Part shown: piece by piece, positions 24,949-33,405 of the stretch | Numbering within the stretch: position 1 is the first letter of the stretch | Layout of the letters: each line of letters begins with the position of its first letter | Source of the DNA: BRHc4a sp049325055 | GTDB taxonomy: Bacteria; Bacillota; Desulfotomaculia; Desulfotomaculales; Desulfocucumaceae | NCBI GenBank assembly: GCA_049325055.1 | Contig: JBMOPB010000079.1 | Coordinates: 1 to 47,868, forward strand | DNA length: 47,868 bases | Reading direction: 5' to 3' | Translations under genes and position numbers: made by a program | The notes under the pieces: model-generated | The model's input: the letters and a program-made list of their open reading frames with translations, nothing else | Databases searched by the model: none | What the model was told of the DNA's origin: nothing

Positions 24949-25134
24949 TTTCAGGCCGCCAAATGATGCGACAAGGTCGCATAAGGCCTGGTGGTTGCCG
25001 CCGGGGCTTCAGTGGAGCCCGGAGAATGTCTAAATGACGCTTTTTAGCGTAAGGCTCTGACTTCCGGCCGGGAAAATCCGTCTAATGGCGGGTTTTCCTT
25101 TTTTAAGACGTCCGAAGGGGCGGCAGCCCGTTTT
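24949..25134 (+). other. Hairpin-rich non-coding region, possible structured RNA
   Basis: No reading frame of interest, but dense strong hairpins on the plus strand. CAGGCC pairs with GGCCTG around ATGCGAC-AAG-GTCGCAT (perfect 7-bp stem); then CCGGG(G)CTTC-AGT-GGAGCCCGG; ACGCT-TTTT-AGCGT; and GGAAAATCCG...CGGGTTTTCC followed by TTTTTT, which looks like a terminator. The end repeats the CGTCCGAAGGGGCGGCAGCC sequence of 13,914. Stable stems also exist on the minus strand, so the sense is uncertain. I cannot place it in a known RNA family. Confidence 0.4.
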
Positions 25135-26526
25135 TTAAGGATCCTCTTCAGGCAGGGCCATACTTCCTGTACCCGGAGGTTCGACACCAGGTCCGTATAT
25201 CACTACCTGATCCACCGGACGGTAATGACTTTCCGGTAATTTCTCCACAACAACCGACCCGTTTTCCACCAGCAGTCTCTCCGCCACCACCTTCAAACCT
25301 GGAACTCCCTTTCTTTTCAGCTTTATTTCCCCTTGTTCCAGTGAAGGATCATGATCATAAACCTCTTTGAAAGGTATTGTTTCAACCACATTTGTACTTA
25401 TAGTCACCTGTTTTCGATATTTTGTGTTGCCGTATATTTTCACCGCGATCTTTCCGGTGCTGTAACTGGTTTTCATGTACAAATAACTTGGCGTTGAATT
25501 CCTGAATTTAAAATCCAGGAAATTCTCGGCCACCGTGGCGTCCCGCCCGGGCGGAACGTATGACACCGGCAGCGAGTGACTGGATCTTTCCATTATTTCC
25601 AGGTTTGCCAGTAAAACTGCATTGTATAGCGTCGAGCTTACCTGGCAGACGCCCCCGCCGGGCCCTTCCACAAATTCATTGTTTATTATAATCTTTGCGT
25701 TTTTGTAACCCGCCTCGGAGCTTCGGGATCCAACCGCCCCATTAAAAGAGAATGGCTCCCCGGGAGGTATGATCAGCCCGTCCAGGGCTGACGCCGCCAT
25801 TTTAATATTATAGGCCCGGTCGGCCTCATTTGCGTCAAACAGTGTGGTAAAACCGGCCAGAAGCCCGTCAACACCCATGGAGGCCACCTCCTGGGTGGTT
25901 TTGCGGGGAGGCGACTTCACCAGCGCCAGATTCACTTCCTTAACCGGTTTATCTCCGGCGTACAGCTCCGTTATATCCCGGAACACCCTGTCGCTGTCCA
26001 CCCTGATTCCCTCCTGTGAGGGGACCACCTCAACGGTTTCGTCGGGGTTGACCTGTAAACGGGCGTCAACCGGAGGAGAGGCTATCTCGGAGGCGATACT
26101 GTCCAGTTCCTTTTCCAGGCTGACACGGTCCAATTTGACATAAACCGGCACTTGCAGGCCTTTCCTGGCCTCCCGCCAGTCTTTCCAGCGCTCGAAAAAA
26201 GATCCCCGCCTGCCCACTTCAAATGCGAGGTCCAGCACCTTTTCCCTGTCAACAGCCAGGCCAATTTTTACGGGCTGAATCTTCCAGGTTTTCTCTCCGT
26301 ATTTAAGTACCATGGGAGTGGATTGAATAACTTCCTTTTCCAGAAGCAGTATTCTTCCTTCAGCCATTTCCCTGTCAAGCCCCGATAAATCTGTGCCCAT
26401 GATTTTGACACCCTTTATTATCCTCTTTGATTCCAGGGAGCCGGAAGCCCCTGTCAGGGCCAGGGCGCCAAGCCAGGCAAGAGCAAAAGCCATAAAAATT
26501 ATTATTTTTTTATTAATTCTAACCAA
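25135..26526 (-). CDS. VanW-family exported protein with peptidoglycan-binding-like and G5 domains
   Basis: Cell-envelope protein of unknown biochemical role; VanW is named after a vancomycin-resistance accessory gene, but no resistance role is implied. The 463-residue product has an N-terminal signal/anchor (about 6-28), a PG_binding_4-type region (about 60-215), the VanW domain with FSFNGAVGSRSSEAGY and GGGVCQVSSTLYNA, and a C-terminal G5-like segment (about 375-450). A TTG start at 26526 is used. It stands in the mltG-to-ruvX interval, where Bacillus has no equivalent. A repeated hairpin begins right at its stop codon. Confidence 0.88.
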   Translation of the reverse strand: MVRINKKIIIFMAFALAWLGALALTGASGSLESKRIIKGVKIMGTDLSGLDREMAEGRILLLEKEVIQSTPMVLKYGEKTWKIQPVKIGLAVDREKVLDLAFEVGRRGSFFERWKDWREARKGLQVPVYVKLDRVSLEKELDSIASEIASPPVDARLQVNPDETVEVVPSQEGIRVDSDRVFRDITELYAGDKPVKEVNLALVKSPPRKTTQEVASMGVDGLLAGFTTLFDANEADRAYNIKMAASALDGLIIPPGEPFSFNGAVGSRSSEAGYKNAKIIINNEFVEGPGGGVCQVSSTLYNAVLLANLEIMERSSHSLPVSYVPPGRDATVAENFLDFKFRNSTPSYLYMKTSYSTGKIAVKIYGNTKYRKQVTISTNVVETIPFKEVYDHDPSLEQGEIKLKRKGVPGLKVVAERLLVENGSVVVEKLPESHYRPVDQVVIYGPGVEPPGTGSMALPEEDP

Positions 26527-26576
26527 CAGGCCTTTCCCCCTGCCTTAGAACATATATTGTCGAATAAAAGTTTCTT

Positions 26577-26624
26577 AAAAAATAAAAAGCCGGCAAGGAA
26601 ATAATTAATTTCCATGTACCGGCT
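26577..26624 (-). terminator. Rho-independent terminator of the DUF1292 gene
   Basis: AGCCGG...CCGGCT enclosing GGAAAT...ATTTCC, followed on the minus strand by a T-rich tract. It separates the DUF1292 gene from vanW. Confidence 0.85.
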
Positions 26625-26647
26625 AGGATATTCAAAAAACGGTTATT

Positions 26648-26941
26648 TTATGACTCTTCCTGAGCCATCATCTCTTCCCAGGCATCGGCCACCTTTTCCC
26701 ATTCCTCATCATCTTCTATGTCCACCAGTATCTCATTTCCTTCTTCATCTTCGGCAAACTTGAGTATAATGGCCTCGTCGGACTCGTCATCCACAGGAAG
26801 AAGGATTGCGTACTCGGAACCGTCCATTTCCAATATATCAATAACGGTAAAATCCTTTTCCTCCCCGTTTTCGTCAATAAGGGTGATTATTTCGTCATGC
26901 TCTCCGCAGTCACACCCGTTACCATGATCATGGTGCGTCAT
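26648..26941 (-). CDS. DUF1292 (YrzB-like) acidic protein
   Basis: A 97-residue, very acidic protein of the DUF1292 family, common in Firmicutes between ruvX and mltG; no function established to my knowledge. The core reads EIITLIDENGEEKDFTVIDI, then EYAILLPVDD and EGNEILVDIEDDEEWEKVAD. The N-terminus has a small His/Cys patch (HHDHGNGCDCGEH) that might bind metal, which I think is not general in the family. GAGGTGA precedes the ATG, and its own promoter lies at 26974-27002. Confidence 0.9.
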   Translation of the reverse strand: MTHHDHGNGCDCGEHDEIITLIDENGEEKDFTVIDILEMDGSEYAILLPVDDESDEAIILKFAEDEEGNEILVDIEDDEEWEKVADAWEEMMAQEES

Positions 26942-26973
26942 TTACGGTCACCTCGTTTCAAAAAGTTGAGGAT

Positions 26974-27002
26974 ATTTTATCCTTTAATAGCACCGTTGTC
27001 AA
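26974..27002 (-). promoter_or_regulatory. Sigma-A promoter of the DUF1292 gene
   Basis: On the minus strand TTGACA, a 17-base spacer, then TAAAAT, about 30 bases before the ATG. Confidence 0.85.
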
Positions 27003-27009
27003 GAAAGGC

Positions 27010-27441
27010 CTATTTCTTCCTGGAATCAAGGTATCCCTGGAGTATCACGGCAGCGGCCACCTTGTCTATTATTTTTTTCCTTTTGGCCCTGCTCATGTCG
27101 GCCTCCAGCAGCACCCTTCCTGCTGCCACGGTAGAGAGCCTCTCGTCCCACAATTCCACCGGAAGGCCCAGCTTTTCCCCGATTATTCCGGCGTAGTCAA
27201 CAGCCTTTTTACCCTGTTCGCCCACCGTGCCGTCCATGTTCCGTGGAAGACCCAGCAGTATTAATTCTACCCCATATTCTGCAATTAATTCCTTCAGTCT
27301 TTTAATTTCCGCATCAAAGTTCCCGTTCCGCCGGATAACCTCCACGGCCTGGGCCGTCCAGCCCATGGGGTCGCTGACAGCCACTCCTATGGTTTTTTCC
27401 CCAAGGTCCAATCCCATTATACGAATAATATCACCACGCAT
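27010..27441 (-). CDS. ruvX: RuvX/YqgF-family RNase H-fold nuclease
   Basis: Putative Holliday-junction resolvase-like nuclease that also acts in 16S rRNA 5' processing in bacteria. The 143-residue product has the RNase H fold motifs MGLDLGEKTIGVAVSD (first acidic residue), LILLGLPRNMDGT, PVELWDERLSTVAA (glutamate) and the C-terminal KIIDKVAAAVILQGYLD (aspartate). ATG 27441 or the ATG eight codons later (MGLDLG) may be the true start. Gene order with ireB and DUF1292 is the conserved one. Confidence 0.93.
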   Translation of the reverse strand: MRGDIIRIMGLDLGEKTIGVAVSDPMGWTAQAVEVIRRNGNFDAEIKRLKELIAEYGVELILLGLPRNMDGTVGEQGKKAVDYAGIIGEKLGLPVELWDERLSTVAAGRVLLEADMSRAKRKKIIDKVAAAVILQGYLDSRKK

Positions 27442-27469
27442 TCATTTGCCCAGAGGGCTGTAATTTCAG

Positions 27470-27533
27470 GTCGGAATCCAGAATCCAATCTCAGACTTCA
27501 AATTATTCCGGATTCTGGCTCCTGTATTCTATA
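27470..27533. repeat. Dispersed intergenic repeat, copy 3
   Basis: AGGTCGGAATCCAGAATCC is answered by GGATTCTGGCTCCTGTATTC. It fills the spacer between ruvX and the aldo/keto reductase gene and is closest to copy 2. Confidence 0.75.
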
Positions 27534-28473
27534 TTATTTTTATACACATATCCTCGCAGGCTGTGGAGCAATATCCGCACAGCCGGCACAGGGAAGAGTC
27601 AACCACCGCCCTGCCCCCCGCCAGTGAAATTGCCCCCGGGCCGCATCTCTCCACGCAGCGGCCGCAGGCAGAGCACCAGTCCTCTATGTGGATCCTCCGG
27701 TTCTGGCGGAAGACCGCTTTTTCAACGGCGGGGTCCACCTGCCTGCCCTCGAAAAACGCCAGGTTGTATTCCACCTCGGCCAGGCTCTGCATACCTACGG
27801 CCACCGAGGTCAATCCCGGCACAGAAAGTGCGAAGTCCAAGGCCTCCACTCTTTCATTTATAAGGTTTCCGCCCCCCAGGGCCTTCATGCCGTAAAGCCC
27901 TTTTCCGGCTTTATAGGCCGATTCGATGGCCTCCTTCATTTCATCGACCGTTCCGTCCCTTATACCAATTCCCTTTATATTTACCAGCGGGTGCACAATG
28001 TCAAACTCCGGAACAGAGGCTGCAGCCCTGACACCCCTGACCGAATGGGTTGATATCCCCAGCGCCCTTACCGTTCCTTCCCGCCTGGCCCTTATCAACT
28101 CTTCCACGGCATCCCAGTGCCCCCTGATGGTCAGTTCGGACTCCTGCTCGTGGAGGAGGAATATGTCGATATAATCCCTGCCAAGGGATTTCAGGGCTTC
28201 TTCCAGGCTTTGACGCATGCCCTCCCTGGTATAGTCGTACGACTTCGTGGCTATCACCACGTCAGGACACCCGGTGATGGCCTCCTTTATGTATTCATAG
28301 GTATTGTAAAGCTGGGCGGTATCTATGAAGTTTACCCCGGCTTCAAGTGCGTGCCTGATTATCCCGGCCCCCTCTTTTAAGGGCAGGTTGGCCTGCAGAG
28401 GCCCAACGGTAAGGGCCCCGAAACAAAGCCGGGATACCCTGATCCCGGTCCCGCCAAGAAATCCGTATTCCAA
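27529..28473 (-). CDS. Aldo/keto reductase with C-terminal ferredoxin domain
   Basis: The 314-residue product joins an aldo/keto reductase barrel (about 1-255) to two [4Fe-4S] motifs, CSACGRCVERCGPG and CRLCGYCSTACEDMC. Barrel motifs include NFIDTAQLYNTYEYI (catalytic Asp and Tyr), VIATKSYDY (Lys) and IFLLHEQ (His). Such fusions are common in anaerobes and are thought to draw electrons from ferredoxin; the substrate is unknown. A TTG start with GGAGGAG 4-5 bases upstream is used. The gene separates ruvX from ireB, which are neighbours in most Firmicutes, and is flanked on one side by a dispersed repeat, so it may be an insertion. Confidence 0.88.
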   Translation of the reverse strand: MEYGFLGGTGIRVSRLCFGALTVGPLQANLPLKEGAGIIRHALEAGVNFIDTAQLYNTYEYIKEAITGCPDVVIATKSYDYTREGMRQSLEEALKSLGRDYIDIFLLHEQESELTIRGHWDAVEELIRARREGTVRALGISTHSVRGVRAAASVPEFDIVHPLVNIKGIGIRDGTVDEMKEAIESAYKAGKGLYGMKALGGGNLINERVEALDFALSVPGLTSVAVGMQSLAEVEYNLAFFEGRQVDPAVEKAVFRQNRRIHIEDWCSACGRCVERCGPGAISLAGGRAVVDSSLCRLCGYCSTACEDMCIKII

Positions 28474-28523
28474 TTTCTCCTCCGGTGTACGAAGCTTTTC
28501 ACAACCCGTAATAAAGCCCTGCT

Positions 28524-28799
28524 TTATCCGCAGGGCTTATCCTCTAGATAATTTTTCAGAAGCTCCTCCAGCAGTTCATCCCTCTCCAGCCGCCTTACCA
28601 GGCTCCTGGCGTTGTTGTAACTGGTAATATAGGCGGGGTCGCCGGACAGGAGATAGCCCACGAGCTGATTAATGGGATTGTAACCCTTTTGCTTCAGCGC
28701 GGAATAGACTGCCATAAGGATGTCCCTGGCCTGGTTCATTTCTTCCGCCTGGACCTTGAACATCATTGTCTCTTCGAAATGTTCCTGCCCCCTGGTCAC
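28524..28799 (-). CDS. IreB family regulatory protein (DUF965/YrzL)
   Basis: A 91-residue protein of the IreB family; in Enterococcus IreB is a small phosphoprotein target of the PASTA kinase IreK. The family core is clear: ILMAVYSALKQKGYNPINQ, LVGYLLSGDPAYITSYNNAR and LVRRLERDELLEELLKNYL. The GTG start at 28799 has AAGGGGGG 8 bases upstream. It is placed directly after alaS on the same strand, as in Bacillus and Clostridium. Confidence 0.92.
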   Translation of the reverse strand: MTRGQEHFEETMMFKVQAEEMNQARDILMAVYSALKQKGYNPINQLVGYLLSGDPAYITSYNNARSLVRRLERDELLEELLKNYLEDKPCG

Positions 28800-28910
28800 G
28801 ATACACGCCCCCCTTACCTTAAAAATATAACCTCATTTAAGATCTATATTCGTTCTATATTAAAGTTTTCCTTTAATTCTATTTAAAAGGTTTTAATTTA
28901 GAATTTAGTG

Positions 28911-28935
28911 GGGCCGGTATTTTTTTCACCGGCCC
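28911..28935 (-). terminator. Hairpin after alaS
   Basis: GGGCCGGT / ACCGGCCC, an 8-bp GC-rich stem 7 bases after the alaS stop. The following tract on the minus strand is not T-rich, so it may act as a weak terminator or an mRNA 3' end stabiliser. Confidence 0.5.
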
Positions 28936-28941
28936 GGTTTC

Positions 28942-31587
28942 TTAATCCTTCACTTGTCCCAGGGCAACACTGTAAGCCTTATCCAGGGCCTCCTGCAGCC
29001 GGGCCGGGTCTTTCCCCCCTGCCTGGGCCATTTCCGGCTTGCCGCCTCCCCCGCCGCCTGCCACCGAGGCCACTTCCTTTATCAGTTTGCCGGCATGCAG
29101 TCCCCGCCTGACAAGGTCCGGGGTAACGGCCGCCACCAGGTTTACCCTGTCTCCCACAACACTCCCCAAAACCACAACGGCCGATTCCAGCCTGTCCCTG
29201 ATAAGGTCCGTCATGGCCCGCAGGCTGTCCATGTCCGGGGTTGAAACCCTGGCGGAAAGGAACTTGGCCCCTTTCAGGTCCTTAACCTTTTCCAGGAGGC
29301 TCTGCACCTCGTAGCGGGCAAGTTTCGCCCTGAGGCCCTCGGCCTCGCTCTCCAGTTCCTTCAGTTCCCTGGCCAGGCCCTCCACCCTTTGAACCACTTC
29401 GTGCGGCATGGCCTTCACAATACGGGCAACCTCGGCCAGCTGTTCCTCTTTGGCATAAACATATTTCAGGGCACTGTCACCGGTTACCGCCTCCACCCGG
29501 CGCAGCCCGGAACCCACCGAGCTTTCTCCCAGCAGCTTGAACATCCCTATTTCGGCGGTTGAGTCCAGGTGGGTGCCTCCACACAGCTCCAGGCTGAAGT
29601 CCCCCATTCTCACCACCCGCACCACGCTGCCGTATTTTTCCCCGAACAGAGCGGCAGCGCCCATGGCCTTTGCCTCTTCCAGGGGCTTTTCCATAGCTTC
29701 CACAGAAATGTTTGTCAGCGCCACCCGGTTTACCATCTCTTCTATCCTGCGCAGTTCCTCCCTGGAAACTGCGGCATAGTGGGTAAAGTCAAAGCGAAGC
29801 CTGTCCGGCTCCACCAGCGAACCGGCCTGGTTGACATGCCCGCCCAGAACTTCCTTTAACGCCTTGTGCAGCAGGTGTGTGGCCGAGTGGTTCCTGGCCA
29901 CGGCCTTACGCCTCCCGGCGTCCACCCTGACCGTTACGGTGTCGCCGGACATGATCACCCCGCTCAGTACTTTGCCCCTGTGGACGTGGAATCCCTCCAC
30001 CGGCTTGAAGACCTCGTAAATTTCAACCTCAAAGTTTTCCGTGGTTATCCTGGCATGGTCGGTAACCTGCCCGCCGGACTCGGCATAGCAGGGAGTGACG
30101 TCCAGCACTATCTCGACATCTTCCCCGGCAGTGGCGGTGTCCGCCCTGCGCCCTCCCTTTACCAGGCCGATCACTTTCGATGTGGATTCCAGTTCGGAAT
30201 ACCCTGTGAAAGTGGTTTCTCCCAGATCATCCCTCATTGATCTGTAAAGCGAGTCCTGCTCGGAAATGTACTCGGTTTCCTGCCTGGCGCTGCGGGCCCT
30301 GCGCCTCTGCTCCTCCATGGCCTCGTTGAAGCCGTCCTCATCAACGCCCAGTCCCTGCTCACCGGCCATTTCCACGGTCAGCTCCAGGGGGAACCCATAA
30401 GTGTCGTAAAGCTTGAAGGCATCCTGCCCGCTAATGTTGATACGGCCGGACGACTTGGCCTCCTTTATCATCCTGTTGAGCATATCGGTTCCCTGGGCCA
30501 GAGTTTCCCCGAACCTCTCCTCTTCGGTACGGATCACCTTTGTCACGTGGTTGGCTTTCTCTTTCAGCTCCGGGTACGCGTCACCCATCTGCCTTATTAC
30601 GGCCCCGGCCACTCCAAAGAGGAACGGCTTGTCCGTCCCCAGCGTGCGCCCGAAGCGGACGGCCCTTCTGATAAGCCTCCTTATGACATACCCCCTGCCT
30701 TCATTGGACGGGAGCGCCCCGTCAGCTACCGCGAAGGTGACGGCCCGGCAGTGGTCGGCTATCACCTTGAGGGCAAGGTCGACATCCTTATCCCGGCCGT
30801 AAACCACTCCGGCCTTGCCGGCTGTGTAGTCCATTATCTCCCTGAATATATCGGTGTCAAAGTTGGTGGCCACACCCTGTACCACCGAGGCCGTTCTCTC
30901 CAGCCCCATCCCGGTGTCTATTCCTTTTTTCTCAAGAGGCGTGTATTCCCCTTTTTCGTCCCTGAAAAACTGTATGAACACAAGGTTCCAAATCTCCAGG
31001 AAGCGGTCGCAGTCGCAGCCAACGCCGCATTCCGCCTTACCACAGCCCCTTTCCTCGCCCAGGTCCATGTATATTTCAGAGCACGGGCCACAAGGACCCA
31101 CTCCTATTTCCCAGAAGTTAGTGTCCTTGCCCAGCCGGACAATCCGGTCCTGTCTTACCCCGACGTCCTTGTTCCATATTTCAAAGGCCTCATCGTCGTT
31201 AAGGTAAATTGTTATCCACAGTTTTTCGGCCGGGAGGCCCAGAACATCGGTAACGAATTCCCAGGCCCAGGGTATGGCCTCCTTTTTAAAATAATCCCCG
31301 AAGGAGAAGTTACCCAGCATTTCAAAAAAAGTATGATGTCTGGCCGTTCGTCCCACGGAATCAATATCCGGAGTGCGCAGGCACTTCTGGCAGGTGGTGA
31401 CCCGGCGCGTATCGGGAATGGCCGCCCCGGTAAAGTAAGGCTTGAAGGGAACCATGCCCGCCGCGGTCCAGAGAAGGCTGGGATCGTTGGCAGGTATCAG
31501 CGAGGCGCTGGGCAGTATTTTATGCCCCTTTCCCTCGAAAAACTTTAAATAACTCTCCCTTATCTGACTACCGGTTAATATTTTCAA
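28942..31587 (-). CDS. alaS: Alanyl-tRNA synthetase
   Basis: Charges tRNA-Ala and edits mischarged Ser/Gly. The 881-residue product is full length. The class II catalytic core has RTARHHTFFEMLGNFSFGDY; the editing domain has the zinc-binding NHSATHLLHKAL and the later CGGTHL; a coiled-coil stretch (about 720-770) and a DHHA1 C-terminal domain with GGGGGGKPEMAQAGG follow. A TTG start at 31587 has GGGGTGA 10 bases upstream. No T-box is present in the leader; a plain sigma-A promoter lies at 31649-31677. Confidence 0.97.
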   Translation of the reverse strand: MKILTGSQIRESYLKFFEGKGHKILPSASLIPANDPSLLWTAAGMVPFKPYFTGAAIPDTRRVTTCQKCLRTPDIDSVGRTARHHTFFEMLGNFSFGDYFKKEAIPWAWEFVTDVLGLPAEKLWITIYLNDDEAFEIWNKDVGVRQDRIVRLGKDTNFWEIGVGPCGPCSEIYMDLGEERGCGKAECGVGCDCDRFLEIWNLVFIQFFRDEKGEYTPLEKKGIDTGMGLERTASVVQGVATNFDTDIFREIMDYTAGKAGVVYGRDKDVDLALKVIADHCRAVTFAVADGALPSNEGRGYVIRRLIRRAVRFGRTLGTDKPFLFGVAGAVIRQMGDAYPELKEKANHVTKVIRTEEERFGETLAQGTDMLNRMIKEAKSSGRINISGQDAFKLYDTYGFPLELTVEMAGEQGLGVDEDGFNEAMEEQRRRARSARQETEYISEQDSLYRSMRDDLGETTFTGYSELESTSKVIGLVKGGRRADTATAGEDVEIVLDVTPCYAESGGQVTDHARITTENFEVEIYEVFKPVEGFHVHRGKVLSGVIMSGDTVTVRVDAGRRKAVARNHSATHLLHKALKEVLGGHVNQAGSLVEPDRLRFDFTHYAAVSREELRRIEEMVNRVALTNISVEAMEKPLEEAKAMGAAALFGEKYGSVVRVVRMGDFSLELCGGTHLDSTAEIGMFKLLGESSVGSGLRRVEAVTGDSALKYVYAKEEQLAEVARIVKAMPHEVVQRVEGLARELKELESEAEGLRAKLARYEVQSLLEKVKDLKGAKFLSARVSTPDMDSLRAMTDLIRDRLESAVVVLGSVVGDRVNLVAAVTPDLVRRGLHAGKLIKEVASVAGGGGGGKPEMAQAGGKDPARLQEALDKAYSVALGQVKD

Positions 31588-31648
31588 TATAATTTCACCC
31601 CAGACATATACTTCCTTAATTTACCAGATGTTATTTTATAGCGGTATA

Positions 31649-31677
31649 ATTATACAAACACAAGGCTTAAGTGTCAA
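31649..31677 (-). promoter_or_regulatory. Sigma-A promoter of alaS
   Basis: Minus strand TTGACA, a 17-base spacer, then TATAAT, a perfect consensus match about 60 bases before the alaS start. Confidence 0.9.
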
Positions 31678-31697
31678 GAATTGTTATATAGGGGCGT

Positions 31698-32744
31698 TCA
31701 GCCCATCTTAAGCTTTTGCCAGGTGAAAGCCAGCATTATCCTCAGTATCGCCGCCACCGGCACCGCCAGAAGCATCCCCGGCAGGCCGAAAAGTTCACCG
31801 GCCACCAAGAGCGCCAGTATAACGGCCAGGGGGTGGAGACCCACCCTGTCCCCCAGTATCTTTGGAGAAATGACGTTTCCTTCAAGCTGCTGTATTATAA
31901 AAAAAGCCACCAGCACCTTGACGGCAAGCCAGTTTGACTTTAAAAGCGCCAGTGATACTGCCGGCAGCGCTCCGATGAGGGGCCCAAAATAGGGGATTAG
32001 CTCGGTGAGCCCCGCAAAAATACCCAGTATCAGGGCAAACTCCATACCCAGCATGAACATGGCAAGCCCGGTGAGGGTGCCGACGATGAGGCAGACCAGC
32101 ATGTAACCCCTAATATAGCTGTCCAGCACATTGTTTATTTCTCCTGCCAGCAACACCACGTCGTTCTGCCACCGGTGAGGCACCAGGGAAAAGAAATCCT
32201 CCTTAAACCTGTTGAAATCCCTCAGCAGGTAAAAGGCAAGAACCGGGGCCAGCAATATGCTTAGCATCTGCTCAAAAAAAGATACTATGCCGGATATCAC
32301 ACTGTTCACCAGCGAAAGAACCCTCTGCTCCACCCAGTTTATACGGTCGTCGATAATCTTCCTTATCTCCCGGGGGAGGCCGGCCCTCTGGTAACGGTTA
32401 TCAATCTCCCGGCTCAGCGACTGTACCTGGGAGGTATAGGACGGTATTGCCACCACCAGGCTGTTGAGCTGTACAACCATCCGAGGAAAACCGTAAAGCG
32501 CTGTGGCCGTGGTAATTATGGCAGCCGTGGCGTACACCAGCAAAATGGCCGCGGTACGGCTTGATCCCCGCCTTTCCAGCCTGTCCACCAAGGGATTGAA
32601 CAGGTATACCAGCACTCCGGCCAGAATGAAAGACAGGAGAATACCCCTGACAATAAATACGGCGTACAAAAAAAGCCCAAACAGGAGAATTATGAAAGTC
32701 TTCCTGTAATTTTCCCTTCTGCTCCACCAGGGCAGCCTGCCCAC
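31698..32744 (-). CDS. AI-2E family transporter (PerM/YrrI-like permease)
   Basis: Integral membrane protein of 348 residues with about eight hydrophobic segments: two near the N-terminus (about 15-50), one around 60-85, then a long soluble loop and a dense C-terminal group (about 150-335). The family segments SILLAPVLAFYLLRD, GLTELIPYFGPLIGALPA and KILGDRVGLHPLAVI are clear. Substrates vary in the family (autoinducer 2, or Na+/H+ exchange in some members), so function is open. The position upstream of alaS matches B. subtilis yrrI. Confidence 0.9.
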   Translation of the reverse strand: MGRLPWWSRRENYRKTFIILLFGLFLYAVFIVRGILLSFILAGVLVYLFNPLVDRLERRGSSRTAAILLVYATAAIITTATALYGFPRMVVQLNSLVVAIPSYTSQVQSLSREIDNRYQRAGLPREIRKIIDDRINWVEQRVLSLVNSVISGIVSFFEQMLSILLAPVLAFYLLRDFNRFKEDFFSLVPHRWQNDVVLLAGEINNVLDSYIRGYMLVCLIVGTLTGLAMFMLGMEFALILGIFAGLTELIPYFGPLIGALPAVSLALLKSNWLAVKVLVAFFIIQQLEGNVISPKILGDRVGLHPLAVILALLVAGELFGLPGMLLAVPVAAILRIMLAFTWQKLKMG

Positions 32745-32792
32745 CCCCCGCCACGGTACCTGGGATACTATTCCTCGCCTATCTAAGAAGAA

Positions 32793-32813
32793 AAGTGAGG
32801 AAAACCCTCACTT
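32793..32813 (-). terminator. Rho-independent terminator
   Basis: AAGTGAGG / CCTCACTT stem followed on the minus strand by TTCTTC. It lies just after the stop of the small protein at 32,815-33,003. Confidence 0.75.
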
Positions 32814-32814
32814 C

Positions 32815-33003
32815 CTACTTCATCATCTTATCCACCGACTTGGCCATTCCCCTGACAACCTTCCCCGACCTTTTAACCAGACGGGAATCTTCCGTCATAT
32901 TGACCAGGTCGTTAATACCCATCTTGCGGCTGGGCTTAATGAAGGACCCGGCAAGGGCGCCCAGCAACGTGCCGGCAAGAACACCTTTAATAAAACTGCG
33001 CAT
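32815..33003 (-). CDS. Small YtxH-like protein
   Basis: A 62-residue protein with an N-terminal glycine-rich hydrophobic stretch (FIKGVLAGTLLGALAGSFI), as in YtxH-type proteins, and a basic C-terminal part (KRSGKVVRGMAKSVDKMMK). It is probably anchored to or associated with the membrane. ATG 33003 has GGGGGTG about 8 bases upstream. Function unknown. It is followed by its own terminator and then the AI-2E permease gene. Confidence 0.7.
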   Translation of the reverse strand: MRSFIKGVLAGTLLGALAGSFIKPSRKMGINDLVNMTEDSRLVKRSGKVVRGMAKSVDKMMK

Positions 33004-33050
33004 ACCTTGAACACCCCCGTATTAATTATGCATATTTTGAGCGGGATTCA

Positions 33051-33224
33051 TTAAAGAAGCGCTTCGTTATGCGGGTCGAAGGCCATAAGACTGCCGTCCT
33101 CGGCCACCTCGAAAATCTGGACACCTTCCTTGTTAAGCCTGTATTCAACACAGCAGTCCCAGCAATAGTACTGGTCCATCCCCACCTTCCCGGTAGCCTT
33201 TCCTCCACACACGGGACAGATCAA
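33051..33224 (-). CDS. Small zinc-ribbon protein
   Basis: A 57-residue frame with a TTG start and GGAGGG 6 bases upstream. The N-terminus carries MICPVCGG (Cys3, Cys6) and YYCWDCCVEY (Cys21, Cys24), a four-cysteine zinc ribbon, followed by a beta-rich part (VQIFEVAEDGSLMAFDP). It is a compact single domain, perhaps binding nucleic acid or protein. I do not recognise a named family. It is separated from mnmA by 181 bases without a gene. Confidence 0.75.
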   Translation of the reverse strand: MICPVCGGKATGKVGMDQYYCWDCCVEYRLNKEGVQIFEVAEDGSLMAFDPHNEALL

Positions 33225-33405
33225 AAATATCCCTCCACAAGAAATATCTACGGTCAGTATTATAACCGGATGAAAACAAAAAAATCCGGGAAAAGTCCCC
33301 CGAAAATATATCAGTCTATATAGTTCGAATGAGAATAACAGTAGTCACAGCCTGTATTCAATAGGCTTCCCGTCGAATAAAGACATGTAATCCACCTTTT
33401 ATTCT

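Noticed and set aside
31588..31697. T-box in front of alaS
   Set aside because: The 110-base leader holds a consensus promoter but no AGGGTGG-type T-box sequence and no terminator/antiterminator pair.
33026..33208. 60-codon minus-strand frame over the zinc-ribbon gene
   Set aside because: It is Arg/Trp/Ser-rich without a ribosome site; the overlapping frame at 33051-33224 has a proper Shine-Dalgarno sequence and two CxxC motifs.
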